Positions 20,761 through 32,010 of a DNA stretch of 64,000 nucleotides are shown one piece after another. The notes beneath the pieces were generated by a model. That model ran no database searches. It saw nothing but the letters and a program-made list of their open reading frames with translations, and was not told the origin of the DNA. Numbering within the stretch: the stretch's first letter is position 1; the number at the start of each line of letters is the position of its first letter. The position numbers and the translations under genes are program-made. Source of the stretch: Symbiodinium sp. CCMP2592 (lineage: Eukaryota > Sar > Dinophyceae > Suessiales > Symbiodiniaceae); the NCBI GenBank assembly GCA_905221615.1, contig CAJNDT010000324.1:558001-622000 (forward strand), written 5' to 3'.

Positions 20761-20893
20761 TACTTGGAGGTTCATGGGTATTTATAGGTAGGGTTATAAG
20801 TAGGGTATCTATACTTATGACCCATATTCGGGAACTTATAACCTCATTTATCAACAAAACAAAAATAGAATATGCACCCATGAACCTCCAAGT
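20761..20893. mobile_element. PE-B with an A-rich insert
   Basis: TACTTGGAGGTTCATGGGTA and ACCCATGAACCTCCAAGT are the arms. The right arm is interrupted by TCAACAAAACAAAAATAGAA. TCAACCC flanks both sides (20752-20758 and from 20894), a possible target duplication. Confidence 0.8.
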
Positions 20894-21062
20894 CAACCCA
20901 CTAAGCCTAAACCCTAAACCCTAAAAAGCCCTAAACCCTAAACCCTAAAAAGCCCTAAACAAGCCCTCCGGTACCTTCCACGAAGTCGGCGAGGCGAAGC
21001 CACAGCTTTCCGCCGTGGATGCCGTAGACGGCACTCTTGTGAGTAAAGATCCTGAAAGGTCC

Positions 21063-21730
21063 AGGGTTTAGGGTTTGGGGGTTTAGGGGTTTAGGGTTTA
21101 GGGTTTAGGGTTTAGGTGTTTAGGGGTTTAGGGGTTTAGGGTCTAGGGGTTTAGGTGTTTAGGGTTTAGGGTTTAGGGCTTTAGGTGTTTAGGGGTTTAG
21201 GTGTTTAGGGGTTTAGGGTTTAGGGTTTAGGGGTTTAGGTGTTTAGGGGTTTAGGGTTTAGGGCTTAGGGGTTTAGGTGTTTAGGGTTTAGGGCTTTAGG
21301 TGCTTAGGGGGTTAGGGTTTAGGATTTAGGGGTTTAGGTGTTTAGGGGTTTAGGGTTTAGGGTTTGGGGGTTTAGGGTTTAGGATTTAGGGGTTTAGGTG
21401 TTTAGGGGTTTAGGGTTTAGGGTTTGGGGGTTTAAGGTTTAGGGGTTTATGTGTTTGGGGTTTAGGTGTTTAGGGGTTTAGGGGTTTAGGGTCTAGGGGT
21501 TTAGGTGTTTAGGGTTTAGGGTTTAGGGCTTTAGGTGTTTAGGGGTTTAGGGTTTAGGATTTAGGGGTTTAGGTGTTTAGGGGTTTAGGGTTTAGGGTTT
21601 AGGGGTTTAGGTGTTTAGGGGTTTAGGGTTTAGGGCTTAGGGGTTTAGGTGTTTAGGGTTTAGGGTGTAGGGGTTTAGGTGTTTAGGGTTTAGGGCGTTG
21701 GGCTTATAGGGTTTAGTTTAGGGTTTAGGG
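21063..21730. repeat. TTTAGGTGTTTAGGGG minisatellite, 0.67 kb
   Basis: A higher-order array in which TTTAGGG, TTTAGGGG and TTTAGGTG subunits alternate. A block GGGGTTTAGGTGTTTAGGGG recurs about every 60-70 bp. It is the longest telomere-derived array in the window. Confidence 0.95.
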
Positions 21731-22433
21731 CGGATGTCGTAAGTCGTAAGTGCTGCTACAGGGTTTTGTCCCGGAATTTGGTCTTCTACGCCGTTAGCAC
21801 CGTTTTAGAGAGGTTCACAAATTAAACGACAAAGCATGTCATGATAAGGGAAATTTACAAAGACCCAGCCTGGGTTTGATGGCCAAAATGCACAAGTCCA
21901 TGCCACATCCGGCATACCATAAGGGACTTAATCATATCTTCATTGGGCTTGGTGTATATCAGGAACCCTGCGGAACAGTATTGGTGATCGTTCAAGCTTC
22001 TATAGTATGCGCATCTGACACAAAGAGGCTGAAAAAAACACAGCCGCGTCCCAACAGAAACCACACCCAGCCAAACCAACGTCGAAACCAAGAGTGAATC
22101 CATGAAAAATCCGTGCCAACAGAAACACTCGACATGAATCACTCCCGCGAACGGCAGGCCGCGGCCCTCCAAGCCATCCATAGGTCCCTTACAGAAACCC
22201 TCTAGATCCCTTCTTGATTCTTGATTCCTTATAGACCCCTTATGAATCCCTTCTACATCCCGTCTAGATCCCCGAAGGAGAACCCTCATAAGCCCCTTTA
22301 AAAAATTACAAAACCATACAAAACGCTCGTAGATCCCTCATAGATCCCTAAACCGCTCTTATGATGCCCGGCGTCTCCACCACGTGTGCCACACTGTATT
22401 TCGATGAGGAGCTCCGTTCCAAGATCCGACACC
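21731..22433. other. Unassigned sequence, no gene called
   Basis: A minus frame (21855-22289, 144 codons) begins inside AGGGATCTAGAGGGTT-type repeats and shows no family motif. I list it only as a possibility. A + frame at 21876-22097 overlaps it. Confidence 0.35.
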
Positions 22434-22555
22434 TACTTGAAGGCTCATGGGACTTAGTAAGTAGGGTTATAAGTAGGTTGTAATTAGGATAACCCGCTTA
22501 GGGGACTTATAACCCCAATTATAACCAACTTACTAATTCCCAGGATCCTCTAAGA
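22434..22555. mobile_element. Palindromic element PE-C
   Basis: TACTTGAAGGCTCATGGGAC pairs with CCCAGGATCCTCTAAG; core GTTATAAGTAGGTTGTAATT. Confidence 0.8.
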
Positions 22556-23303
22556 AGTGAACTGCTGTAGGGGTTTTGTTTTTTTCAAGATGCAGTGGCA
22601 CTTTCTGCGAAGGTCCCGCGCCCGTCTCCTTCGAGACATACATCGTACTAAGGCAACTGACAGACGGAGTTTGTGTTTAGGGTCTAGGGTTAAGGGTGTA
22701 GGGTTTAAGTGTTTTAGCCGAATAACAACCTTACTTACAAAGCCCCCTGGACCTTTAAGTAGGGACTCTACTTGAGATGATAGCTTCTGGCCGCGTGCGA
22801 ACAAAACTTCGGATTTGCCTCCAGCGCATCTATCTCCAGACCTTAACCTCATTACTTATGGGGCTCCCTAAACCCTAAGCCCTACGTCCTAAAGCCAAGG
22901 CGGGAAACCCGCAAAACACAAATTTCAAGCGGGGTGTAAGGGTTAACAGGGCCTTGAGGTAACCACGGAGAAACAAGCATAAACCTTTATTTCATAGTGG
23001 TTCCTTTAAGGAACAGATGCAAGACAAGCAATAAAGCATGGTACTGCAAAACCCAGTTAATGATTTTTTGAAACAAGACACGTCATAGAACCTTTACACG
23101 ACGATCGTTAAATGCTTAAACTCCATGGCCGAAAACGTAAACCCTGAACCCCGGAGTCTAAACCCCGAAGCCCTAAAACGGAACCCCTATAGATCCATTA
23201 AAGGAACCCCAATACATCCTTTTAAAGGATTAGAAACCGGCTCGCAAGTCAGCGGAGCGCCTCAGCGCCGACAACTGCTCCGTCTGCAGAGCCTCACCAG
23301 CCT
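22556..23303. other. Unassigned sequence
   Basis: Opposing open frames at 22550-22852 (minus) and 22557-22775 (plus) have arginine-rich translations without motifs. Degenerate CCCTAAACC patches lie at 22868-22880 and 23137-23180. Confidence 0.4.
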
Positions 23304-23531
23304 TGAGGGGTTTAGGGGTTGAGGGTTTACGGGTTTAGGGCTTTAGGGGTTTAGGGGTTTAGGGTTTGAGGGGTTTAGGGGTGTAGGGGTTTAGGGTTTA
23401 GGGGTTGAGGGGTTTAGGGGTTTAGGGGTTTAGGGGTTGAGGGGTGTAGGGGTTTAGGGGTTTAGGGCTTTAGGGGTGTAGGGGTTTAGGGGTGTAGGGG
23501 TTTAGGGGTTTAGGGTTTAGGGGGTAGGGGT
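23304..23531. repeat. GGGGTTTAGGGG minisatellite
   Basis: TTTAGGGG, TTGAGGGG and TGTAGGGG octamers in tandem, more G-rich than the array at 21063. Confidence 0.95.
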
Positions 23532-23559
23532 TTGGGATTGAAGCCGAAATGGTTGGGGA

Positions 23560-23731
23560 TACTTAGAGTTTCATGGCCAGTCATAAGTGGGTTATAGGAA
23601 GGGGGCCTTGAAGCTTTCTGTAGGGTTTAGGGTTATAAGTTATAATAGTCGGGTTGCAATGCTTCAAATGGGTTATTAATGCAGTTGCCCTATTTTTGCA
23701 CCCACTTATCACTACCCATGACCCTCCAATT
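23560..23731. mobile_element. Compound PE-B-like element
   Basis: TACTTAGAGTTTCATGGCCA pairs with CACTACCCATGACCCTCCAA. A smaller hairpin (CCTTGAAGC... / ...GCTTCAAATGG) appears to have inserted in its centre (about 23607-23670). Confidence 0.55.
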
Positions 23732-24430
23732 AGGGTTTGGGATTCCGGCATAGGATTTCGGTGTAGGGCTCCGTTAAAGGGCTTAGGGCTTTCGATGTAG
23801 GGTTGTAAGGTTTAGGGTTTAGGATCTTCGTTGGTAGGTTTAGGAAAGAAAGTTGGCAGTACTAGTTGGCGGGCTCCATCATGCACGTTGGTGCCGCTCA
23901 AGTCTTCTTGATGGACCCGCAATTTTGGCGGTTGCCAGTGCATCCAAAACCAGTGCATGCTTAGAACTCTCGCTGCGACATCCATCCGTCTGCATCTGTG
24001 ACAAAAGCATCCTTGCTCGCAACCCTACACCCTCACCCTAAACCGCGTCCTTGGAAGAGCCTCCGCACTGCTAGTAGGGTAACATCAGCGTCTGCATTGC
24101 ATCCGTGCCCAGAGCATCCTTGCTGCCATAACGCCAACATGCTCCTTCCCAGCGCAGCCTTTGAAGAAGCAATCGCGCTGCCGCTCTGAGTAGTAAAATC
24201 GGTGTTGCCAGTGCAGCCGGGAAAGTTTTATTCCCTGCATAACACGTTTTTGTCTACATTCCACAGATCCTATAGCGGAGCAACAGGCCCTGAGAGCTTT
24301 AGCTCGCAAAATCACAAAGGTGGAGCATGCAACAATCCCGACCTGCTGCGCATACGGCTGACCACAAGACCAGGAAAAAAGCATTCCGAATCGATCCCAT
24401 GCAACAGCCTTTGGTCGCGGCTCTGACGTG
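23732..24430. other. Unassigned sequence, no gene called
   Basis: Single-copy-looking sequence. Frames of 60-99 codons on both strands overlap; none is protein-like enough to call. Confidence 0.4.
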
Positions 24431-24435
24431 CCATG

Positions 24436-24847
24436 GCCATCATCGTCGTCGGCATCGTTGCAGACGTAGTAGAAGCAGTAGCATCAGCAGCAGTAGCAGC
24501 AAGAGTAGGACGAGGAGCAGTAGTATCGGTAGTAGGAGCACTAGTATTTGTTGTCGCTGTTGCAGTTGCAGTTATACTTGCAGTTGTGGTTGTAGTTGTA
24601 GTGCTAGTCTTAGTGTTAGTATATATAGAGTTGGTGTTCGTGCTCGTGTTCGTGTGAGGGCTTGCGTTGGTGTTCGCGTTTGCAATAGTATTAGTGTTAG
24701 CGTTACTGTTAGCGTTGTTCGCGTTAGCAACAGCGTTAGCGCTGGCGCTCGCGTCGGCGTTAGCGTCGGCGGTAGCATCAGCCTTGGCGTCAGCGTTGGC
24801 GTCAGCGTTTCCCTTAGCGTTAGCCTTCGCCTCAGCCGGTGGTGGCG

Positions 24848-24878
<31 letters not shown>

Positions 24879-25110
24879 CAGCAGTAGTAGTAGTAGTAGC
24901 AGCAGCAGTAGTAGTAGTAGTAGTAGTGGTGGTAATAGTAGTAGTACTAGTACTAGTACTAGTACTAGCAGCAGAACGCAGCAAGAAGAGGAGGAGTAGA
25001 GGCAGTAGCAGATTTAGTAGTGGTCGGTAGTCGTAGCAGCAGCAACAGCAGTACAGCACTCGCAGCAACAGGGATGGCAGCAGCAAGGGAAGCAGCTGTG
25101 GCAGCGAAGG
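24436..25110. repeat. Graded trinucleotide/hexanucleotide low-complexity tract
   Basis: In order: GCAGTAGCAGCAGTAG, GTTGTAGTTGTAGTG, GTTAGCGTTGGCGTC, GGTGGTGGTAGTAGTAG, TACTAGTACTAGTAC and GCAGCAGCAACAG. It is open in nearly all frames, which explains several long Ser/Val/Ala-only frames that should not be called genes. Confidence 0.9.
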
Positions 25111-25581
25111 CGGCAGTAGCTTTGGTAACTTTTGCAGCATCTTTGCAGCTGCCTCAACTAGCAGGATGAAATCCCTACAAGTCAAGTAGCATTAGGGTTG
25201 AGGGTTTTTTTAGGGATTCATTCAGGGCTTAAGGTTTAGGATCCCAACAGAAACTTGACAGCCGAAAGGAACTTTGCTGCCACCCAACACCCCCCAAACC
25301 TCCTCCAAATTTCCTAAACTCAACACCTCAGAACCCCAAAACGACAGAACTAAACCCTAACCACCAAACCCAAAACAGATTCACCTAGACCCGCAACATG
25401 AACCCAAAACCTAAAAAAGCCAAGCCCGACAATCCTCGAACCGATGTATCCAAACCGACAAATCCTACCCTTCACCCTAAATCCTAAACCCGCAAATCTT
25501 TACCCGACTTCTGCGCCTCTTCCTGGCGATCCGCATACTGCAAGAGCTTCGCCTGGATGGTAGCCTGCGAGAGAGATCATA
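25111..25581. other. Unassigned, A/C-rich
   Basis: Decayed CCCTAAACCC-like text with many ACCCGACAATCC variants; no feature recognised. Confidence 0.45.
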
Positions 25582-25733
25582 TCCAGAGAGCTCAATACCC
25601 TTTCATGAAGTAATATACAGTTAAAGTATCCCTTGGGGCCTCATACTAAGGTTTAAACTACATGTGTACATATATATATATATATGTATGTATTCACCAA
25701 TCATGGGGTATTGGACTCTCCCCACAACCTTCA
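25582..25733. mobile_element. PE-D2-like element with a TA-repeat core
   Basis: CCAGAGAGCTCAATACCC pairs with GGGGTATTGGACTCTC. The centre is expanded by TACATATATATATATATATG. Confidence 0.6.
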
Positions 25734-25975
25734 GATCCCAAAGTCAAAGATGGAATAGCCATGCTGCACCAAAACAACTATCCTTCTACTTCCTTACACC
25801 CTAAACCCTAAGCCGTAAGACCTAAAGCATAAACACTCAGGGATTGGGTGAAGGGCACATGCAAGCAAATTAAAGTCCGGCACCCGAAACATCCAAGAAT
25901 GAGTCTAACGAGGGGCCTCAAGACTCCCTGTGTGCTGTAAATACGTCAGGGAAACCGAAAGGAATAACAAGCGTG
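25734..25975. other. Unassigned, no gene seen
   Basis: Short degenerate CCCTAAACCC patch at 25797-25812; otherwise unremarkable. Confidence 0.5.
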
Positions 25976-25989
25976 TTAAAAGATCCTTC

Positions 25990-26284
<295 letters not shown>

Positions 26285-26682
26285 GTTGTAGACGCTGTTC
26301 ATTCCACATTATTCTTACATCCCGAACATCCAAGCCGCCCAGTCTGTGGGCAACACCATGGACCGCAGGCTCGTCGGGGGCAACGGCTCACCACGTGCTG
26401 GCCGCGCGATCCGCAGGTTCACCTGTCGCACCTCACATCCGGCCGTTGGATGAGGAGTGCTAACCAAGGCAAGCTTGAAGAAAACCCCCTATTATAATCC
26501 TTATCACGAAAATCCCAAAACCCTGCAATAATCCTTGCCATGACAACCCCCAAAAAAACCCAGAATGATCCTTATCAGTCTTATCATGAAAACCCTAGTT
26601 CAACCCTCATGAAACCCCTATCATAAAGCCGTGACAAGCCTTATCAAGCCTGGAGCCTCGCTTCAGGACGTATCCCACGCCA
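26285..26682. other. Unassigned sequence
   Basis: 26285-26470 looks single-copy with moderate GC. 26470-26660 is AACCCTATCATGA-type decayed repeat. No gene assigned. Confidence 0.4.
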
Positions 26683-26800
26683 ACTTGGAGGGGCAGCGGA
26701 CTTAGTAAGTAGGTTATAAGTAGGATAATTGGGGTAACTCCATCTTGGGCACTTATAACTCTACTTATAACCTACTTACTAAGTCCCCTGCCCTTCCAAG
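26683..26800. mobile_element. PE-C (GGCAG variant)
   Basis: ACTTGGAGGGGCAGCGGACT pairs with AGTCCCCTGCCCTTCCAAG. This is the same variant as 4945-5068, about 22 kb away. Confidence 0.9.
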
Positions 26801-26868
26801 AAGCGTCAACCCCAGACGAAACCCGGAAATCCAATTGAGCAACTGGCAGGGAGTTTAGGGGTTTAGGG

Positions 26869-26979
26869 TTAGAAGCTGCCCCCACCCTGTAATAGTGACC
26901 ATAAGGACTATATAGGATTATATCAGGGCCCTATTATATTCCTATTCTACCACTGTTACAGGGTGGGGGCAGCTTCTAA
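26869..26979. mobile_element. Palindromic element PE-E with an 8-bp flank repeat
   Basis: TTAGAAGCTGCCCCCACCCT pairs perfectly with AGGGTGGGGGCAGCTTCTAA. GTTTAGGG stands on both sides (26861-26868 and 26980-26987), compatible with an 8-bp target duplication, although this octamer is common locally. Confidence 0.9.
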
Positions 26980-27375
26980 GTTTAGGGCGTTTAGGGATAG
27001 GGTTAATGATGATGATAACTTTCATCATATAGACCCCTGACGAGCGCACCTGCCTTCTCTACAGGCCCCGATGTTATACTCGGCGTGAAGGGAAAGGGCT
27101 GATTAACCAGGGTTCTACACTAGCACTGATGAGAATAGCAAATTTCCTATGTGACAGCAAAAAAGTAACAAGAACAAGACGAAAGCACAGCGCTAAAAAC
27201 CATAACCATAAAAGAATGAATACAATTGCCAATACATCTCCTAGTAGCAGTTGTTGCTGTTGCCTTCGTAGTAGCATTCGTAGCAGTAGTAGCAGCAGTA
27301 GGAGCAACACCAATAATAATGCTAATACCAATACGCCACCAGGAATGGCCATCGTGCTTCACATCCTCAAACTTA

Positions 27376-27458
27376 CCTTTGGTTAGTAGGGAATGGAGGA
27401 ATGGGGTACAATTATAAAAACTATTACTACCATTCTTCCATTCCCTACTAACCAAAGG
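27376..27458. mobile_element. Palindromic element PE-R
   Basis: CCTTTGGTTAGTAGGGAATG pairs with CATTCCCTACTAACCAAAGG, with about 33-bp arms around AATTATAAAAACTATTACTA. Only one copy was seen in this window. Confidence 0.8.
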
Positions 27459-30095
27459 TTAGCAAAGATACTCCGAGGCGCCCTAGGGCAGCACGAGGGC
27501 GAAGATGGGACGTTGGCGGGGCAAAGCCCCGAACACCAGGGCGATTCAGGCTTACCTACTTGTCGGGTATCATGGGGAACTAAAGGTTAACCTGCTTGGT
27601 TATATAGGGGTTATATAGGGGCTATACTACCCAAAACAGGTTGAAGGTTTCCTACTCGACTACTAGGCTTATGGTTCAGGGCTTAGGGTTCAGGGTATAA
27701 GGGTTTGGGGTTTGGGGTTATTTGTTTGAGGTATAGCGTTTAGGGTTGAGGGTTTGAAAAAATTCAGGCTTAAGGTTTGAGGGCTTAGGGTTTACAGTTC
27801 AGGGTTTGGGGCTCCCCATTTAGGTGCAACGAGGTTCAAGGTTTAGGGTTTATGGTTTGGGTTTCAAGGTTTAGGGTTCGGGGTTTGGGTTTCTTGGTTT
27901 GGGGCTTAGGATTCAGTGCTTAGGGTGTATTTTTGAGGGTTTAGGATTAAGGTTCAGGGCTTAGGGTGAAGGTTTGGGGTCTAGGGTTCACAAATAAAAC
28001 TGTTCTTTTACGTGCAATGGGTTTGGGGTTTAGGAGTGCCCCTGCAACCCTGGACCGTATATCGCAAATTAGAGTCCCAGGCACGTCGCACGCCTCTGTA
28101 GAGGTGTCCTGGGCAAGGCAAAACACAGAATCCTAAATCTAAAGCAAAGACCAGAACCCAAATTCTAAACCCCACACCCAGAACTTGTCTCCCTAAACCC
28201 TAAACCCTAAACCGTTCAGGAACCGTATGCAGCCGCATTGCTTACGAACTTGGGAAAACGACACACCGAAGCCCGAAGCGGTGTCACAGCTACTCCACAA
28301 ACCGTTTCAGCAGACTCCTTTCACGGTTTAGGGTTTAGGGTTTCCTTTCACCAAAAACCGTCTCAACGATTTTGGAAGTCAGGTACCAAAACTGGCTGGA
28401 GGGCTCACGGATTGGAGTTTGGATGAAACGCCAAAGCCATGAGATCTAGTCTAGACGCCAAGAGACGGCCTGACTGACAACTACAATAAGCCTATACATA
28501 ACAACACTCATGGCAATAGCAGCACTAGCCGTGGGATTAAATCGAAACGGTTGTGGATGATGAAAAACGTGATGCATTAATTACGAAAGAAAACGCAGCA
28601 TTGCAGGTTAGCAGCACATGCATCGGCCCTGAAATCCACGTTGTTGGACCCCACAACCCTTTCCAGTGTCCGAAATTCCGACCAGGAAACACCAATTCAT
28701 CTAAAATCCGCTCTAAGCATGCAAACCCTGAACCCTAAACCCTTAAACCCCAACGCTGAACCCTAAGCCCTAACTCTGAACCAACCCGAACCCTGAACCC
28801 CTGAGTAGTTTACGGTTTTGGGGGTCTGCCGAAAAGAAAATCGGCAAAGCTCCTTCAGAACATCGCGGAAGTATGAACCACGCATATGTCTTCCAAATCT
28901 CTAAGGACCCATCGGCCCGAAAGAAAGCCCGGTGTTGCAAGACCACTTAGGGTTGTTGAGGGTCTACGTCGGGGTTAGGGATTTAGGCGCTTTGGAGTAC
29001 AGGCAAGGTTTAGGGTGTAGAACTTAGGATTTAGGGGTTTCGGGTTGTTTGGGGTTGCTTAGGGATTCAAAGTCCCATAAATCGAGTAGTCTCAGCGGCC
29101 ACGAGCAGGTTTACCTCAACCACGGACGGCAGCAGGCCTCGCGATCTAAGCTTTGGGGGTGCTACAGCCGCAAGCCCTGAATGCTGTGTTTGAACGCACA
29201 ACCCTAACGCGCCAGACAGCTGGGAGCCCGATTCGGGGGTTGCTGGCGTATTTCAATTTCTTTTCACTCAGAGACCACAACACCCCTTATCTCAGGAATG
29301 TACGTTGAACGACATGAGGGTTCGCATATTTTCAGAGAATATTCCTTCGTTCGGGAATTGAGCAAGAACTTTGTCTTTCGTAGGCTTTGGGCTAAAGGGC
29401 GTAGGCGTTAGGGCCCTAAAGCCATTAGCCTAAAGCCCTACGAAAATACCTTCGAAACCACAGTTCCCAAAGACTCCAAAACCCGTGCACGAAGGAACAT
29501 TCGGAGCCCGTACGTCATTCAAGGTGTGTTGCTTAATTACGGGGTGCTGTCGTCTTTGGGTCAAAAGAAACACGCTTGCAACCCCATATAAATCCACAAC
29601 CACCCACAAAACCTCTTTGAGATCCGGAAAAAGCCCTATTTCACAAAATGAAATCATACTGCAAACAGCACCTAAAACACGCATATAAATGGGTTTAGGG
29701 TTTAGGGCCTACGAAGTAAAAAGGCTGCAAAGCTCTTCGCACGTCGGGCCTGGCAGCCCTGAGGCCACGGAAGTCGCAGAGTCTTCGCTTGCAGGCCGAG
29801 GTCGGTTGGCATGCACCTCTGCTTGGAAGTTATGGGGTTTACGGTGTAGGGTTTAGGGTGTAGGGTTTAGGGTAATTACGGTTTAGGGTCGTTAAGGTTT
29901 AGGGGTAGTTATAAATGGGCTTATGGGTATGGTTCGTTTAAAGGCTCCATGGGGTTGAGGGCCATAAGCTATAAGCAGTGCGAGGAGTCCCTTCATGTGG
30001 GTTATGAAGAGCTAGGGTTTAGGGTTTAGGGTTACCTTGCATTTGGCCCCACTTAAAACTTCCAATGAACGTCCAGGTCAGGCGTCTAAGGCTTC
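27459..30095. other. Degenerate repeats and unassigned sequence
   Basis: 27680-28030 is GGGTTCAGGGCTTAGGG-type. 28190-28215 is CCCTAAACCC. 28400-28720 is single-copy-looking. 29268-29370 has a faint PE-D2-like hairpin (CAGAGACCACAAC). 29385-29445 holds an imperfect palindrome around GTAGGCGTTAGGGCCCTAAA. 29830-29920 is telomere-like. A decayed PE-B piece (GGTAGTTATAAATGGG) is at 29902. No gene supported. Confidence 0.45.
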
Positions 30096-30209
30096 TACTT
30101 GGAGGTTCATGGGTAGTTATAAGTGGGGCTACAAGTAGGCAAACTATACTTATATAACCCATATTAGGGGACGTATAACCCCACTTATAACTACCCATGA
30201 ACCTCCAAG
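30096..30209. mobile_element. Palindromic element PE-B
   Basis: TACTTGGAGGTTCATGGGTA...CATGAACCTCCAAG with perfect 30-bp arms (GTAGTTATAAGTGGGG against CCCCACTTATAACTAC). Confidence 0.92.
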
Positions 30210-30585
30210 CAGACGGGGTTTTGGGTCCACGGGTTGAAGGCTGAGGGGGATTTAGGGTTGAAGGTTGTAAGAGGGCTCTACGGGGCCGCGACGGATTGAG
30301 GGCTCTACAACGGGTTCTGAAAGACTTCTGGGCCTTCTAGGCGCCCTTCAAGCATTGAAGGGTTCTATGAAAGGCCCAGAAAGATTGAGGGTTTAGGGTT
30401 CAATCAAAATTCGGAAAGAGGCTGATAAAGAGTTCTAAGAGTCTACAGAACTGCTCCACACCAAGGACCCTTTAAAGGGTTCTTACAAGGGGTGTAAGCT
30501 TTCTAGTCAAGTTCAAGAAGGGGTTCTGAAGGAGGCTCTTAGTGGTGTTGTATGAAGCTTTTGACAAGAGTTCCGTGGGGGTTCC
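30210..30585. other. Unassigned, no gene seen
   Basis: GGGTTCTGAAAGACTTC-like short repeats (GGCTCTACAACGGGTTC, GGGTTCTATGAAAGGC), probably decayed AAGGGTTCC units. Confidence 0.4.
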
Positions 30586-30589
30586 ATGT

Positions 30590-30691
30590 GGGAGTTTCCG
30601 AGAATTAGGGGTACCTTCTTTTGGGGTCCTAATAATAAGGATCCTGTTATTTAAGGTACTATGTTAGGGTCCCCTATGTTCGGAAACTCCC
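30590..30691. mobile_element. Palindromic element PE-H with an ATGT target duplication
   Basis: GGGAGTTTCCGAGAATTAGG pairs with ATGTTCGGAAACTCCC. ATGT lies directly on both sides (30586-30589 and 30692-30695). ATGT is not self-complementary, so this is a true direct repeat. Confidence 0.9.
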
Positions 30692-30740
30692 ATGTGGATT
30701 CTAGAGTTCTACAAGGCTCGTAAGGCTTCGACAAATTCTT

Positions 30741-30840
30741 CGGTTGATGATATAAATCCTGCATCACCCATTAGAAGGAATATACCATGATTCCCATAGA
30801 TTAGGGTCCTTAAGGTAATGCAGGATTTCTATCATCAACC
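30741..30840. mobile_element. Palindromic element PE-I
   Basis: CGGTTGATGATATAAATCCT pairs with AGGATTTCTATCATCAACC. Inner AATGCAGG/CCTGCAT blocks are complementary. A detached end fragment (CAGGATTTATAACATCAGCC) is at 30916-30938. Confidence 0.85.
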
Positions 30841-31029
30841 CTAAACCCTAAACCCCTACAGATCCCTTAAAGGAACCCCTTAAAGGTACCCTTAGAGATT
30901 CCTGTAAAGGAACCCCAGGATTTATAACATCAGCCGTTCGGAAGGGATCTATGCAGGTTTGGGGCTTTGCGAGGATCGCGACCCAGGGACCGCAACACAG
31001 GACTTCGAGACCGAGATTACTTTAAAAGG

Positions 31030-31110
31030 GTTGAGGGTTTAGGGTTTAGGATTTAAGGGTTTAAGGGTTTAGGGTTTCGGGGTTTAAGGGTTTAGGGTTT
31101 TAACATTTGG
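31030..31110. repeat. Degenerate TTTAGGG tract
   Basis: GGGTTTAGGGTTTAGGATTT and TTTAAGGG variants on the + strand. Confidence 0.75.
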
Positions 31111-31247
31111 GGAATAGTGCGGCTTGGCTAGGAGGCTGGTGACTTGAGTGTTTAGAGTTTAGGGCTGGAGGTGCTTAAAGGTGTTTTTAGTTTGGGGTTT
31201 AGGATTTAGGAGACGAACACGGGATTGAGGCGGAGCACGGTTTTCAC

Positions 31248-31353
31248 CCAAAAGCAGATTGCCGGACGGTACTGTGAAGGGAAAGGAACTGCGATTCATC
31301 AGACCTGGAAGCGCAAATTCCATGAGATTTAACATTTCTGTCGAAACACGTTT
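31248..31353 (-). CDS. Candidate downstream exon of the 31-33 kb gene
   Basis: On the minus strand an acceptor GGTTGCAG precedes 31353. Taking the single base left over from the previous exon, the frame reads ETCFDRNVKSHGICASRSDE and on to VRQSAFG, open through a GG|GTGAAA donor at 31248. The phase (one base plus two) fits the upstream exon, and the joint reads MLFL-E-TCFDRN. Another open frame over the same bases exists, so both the frame and the exon itself are inferred. No domain recognised. The rest of the gene beyond 31248 was not found. Confidence 0.4.
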
Positions 31354-32010
31354 CTGCAACCCGGTATAGCACATCTACAAAATTTATAGAAATCAGACCA
31401 GCCCCTAAAGAAGATCCCCATGGGAATCGTTCAACGCGTCAACCCTGCTAGAACCTGTTGAACACCCTAAACCCTAAACCCCACCCTTCTGAACCCGCCA
31501 AAGCACCGACTGCTTGATCTGCAGCAGCTGGCCGACGCACTCGGAATCTGCCACGCGCGCTTCCACCTCCTCCTCTCGGGCTCCTTCTTGGGGTATAGGG
31601 TTTCAGCGCTTAAGGTTGAAGGTCTGAACCTGAACCCTAAACCCTAAACTTTAGGATTTGAGGGTCTTGGATTTAGGGGGTTAAGACGCTTAAGATTTAG
31701 GAAACTTAGGTATAAGGTTTAGGGTTTGAGATTCTGTTTGGAGACCACTTGCCTGAGCGGAAGCAGATGAGCCTGTTTTCGCAGGGCTGTGTTTCTTAAC
31801 CCTTCCCCAGCCGCTCAGTGCCTGGCCCACGAATGCCCACATCCTTATCCTTTGTCCTCAAAGCCAGGGATAAGTATCCTAACCCTCAATCTTAAAACCC
31901 AAACCCCTAAACCCTCAATCCAAATCCCGAAACCCCAGACCCTAAACCCTAAACCCCTAAACCCTAATTTTACATGAGGATTGAATACGCAAGTGAGGCC
32001 GTGTACTCAC

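Noticed and set aside
21063..21730. CRISPR-like array
   Set aside because: Regular repeats with no unique spacers; the units are variants of the telomere heptamer in a eukaryotic context.
21855..22289. 144-codon minus-strand gene
   Set aside because: Its first third is translated AGGGATCTAGAGGG repeat and the remainder has no motif, splice context or start support.
24327..25185. Ser/Val/Ala-rich frames up to 177 codons on both strands
   Set aside because: They come from graded trinucleotide and hexanucleotide repeats and are open in nearly all frames.
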